A DNA stretch of 64,000 nt from Pseudotabrizicola alkalilacus (GTDB taxonomy: Bacteria; Pseudomonadota; Alphaproteobacteria; Rhodobacterales; Rhodobacteraceae), in assembly GCF_003443995.1 (NCBI RefSeq), contig NZ_QWEY01000003.1, positions 124,001 through 188,000 of the forward strand, in the 5' to 3' direction. Shown one piece after another: positions 63,938 through 64,000 of the stretch. Numbering within the stretch: position 1 is the first letter of the stretch; each line of letters begins with the position of its first letter. The position numbers and the translations under genes are program-made. Below the pieces are notes generated by a model. The model ran no database searches. It saw nothing but the letters and a program-made list of their open reading frames with translations, and was not told the origin of the DNA.

Positions 63938-64000
63938 ATGAGCGACAATGACCTGATCAGCCTGTATTCCGGCCGGATTCTTGCATTGGCAACCGAGATT
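63938..64000 (+). CDS. Iron-sulfur cluster assembly scaffold-like protein, N-terminal part
   Basis: Only the first 21 codons are in the window (MSDNDLISLYSGRILALATE, then I). The DLIxLYSxRILALA beginning matches NifU-like scaffold proteins found beside hisI in Rhodobacterales. AAAGGAAAAG precedes ATG 63938. Confidence 0.7.
   Translation, partial: MSDNDLISLYSGRILALATEI

Noticed and set aside
1-64000. CRISPR array or rRNA genes
   Set aside because: No regularly spaced direct repeats and no conserved rRNA stretches were seen anywhere.

Overview
The window looks like chromosome from a Rhodobacterales (Roseobacter/Paracoccaceae-type) alphaproteobacterium. The evidence is high G+C, dense genes with many ATGA and TGATG couplings, an argS-SPOR-nagZ-scpA-scpB order, a gene transfer agent-type muramidase/holin pair, a zapA partner gene beside transketolase, and a free-standing pterin-binding methyltransferase next to a RamA-like corrinoid activator. 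I cannot assign a genus. There are two tRNA genes, no rRNA and no CRISPR array.

Layout. 1-3967: one-carbon/corrinoid operon (MetF-like end, pterin-binding methyltransferase, cupin, 2Fe-2S/ASKHA corrinoid activator). 4019-6626: ECF sigma factor, RskA-type anti-sigma factor, secreted fasciclin-domain protein, then a flavodoxin-fold protein. 6808-16245: a 9.36 kb genomic island in the 3' end of tRNA-Gly(CCC), bounded by an exact 15-bp repeat. It carries a tyrosine integrase, an unrecognised minus-strand gene cluster, an MmeI-like restriction-modification protein with a changed catalytic motif, a serine recombinase with dyad repeats and a coupled 29-residue membrane peptide, and a membrane protein. 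16246-18522: a second integrase beside tRNA-Ser(GCT). 18523-20220: decayed sequence, then an AbrB-family membrane protein.

20439-25739: small secreted protein, RidA, the glucose-6-phosphate operon zwf-pgl-pgi with a LacI-type operator, and MgtC. 25821-35612 (minus strand): HNH protein, scpB-scpA-nagZ-SPOR-argS, GTA lysis pair, ccmE, murI, acyltransferase. 35835-41491 (plus strand): LysR regulator, structured 3' region, secreted protein, methyltransferase, purL, bolA-grxD. 41558-45037: MliC-like, zapA and its coiled-coil partner, tkt. 45099-48290: copper module copA-cueR/copZ with two CueR promoters. 48468-53121: microprotein, TfoX-like, ndk, der, bamB, TPR protein. 53333-64000: RND efflux pair, Atm1-like ABC exporter, LysM protein, LOG protein, host-attachment-like protein, sodB, hisI and the start of an iron-sulfur scaffold gene.

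Most of the window is conserved housekeeping sequence. The novelty is concentrated in the tRNA-Gly island: the unknown cluster at 8600-10818 with three GGGG/CCC dyads upstream, the Asn-to-Lys change in the methyltransferase motif, and the recombinase/micropeptide/dyad unit.
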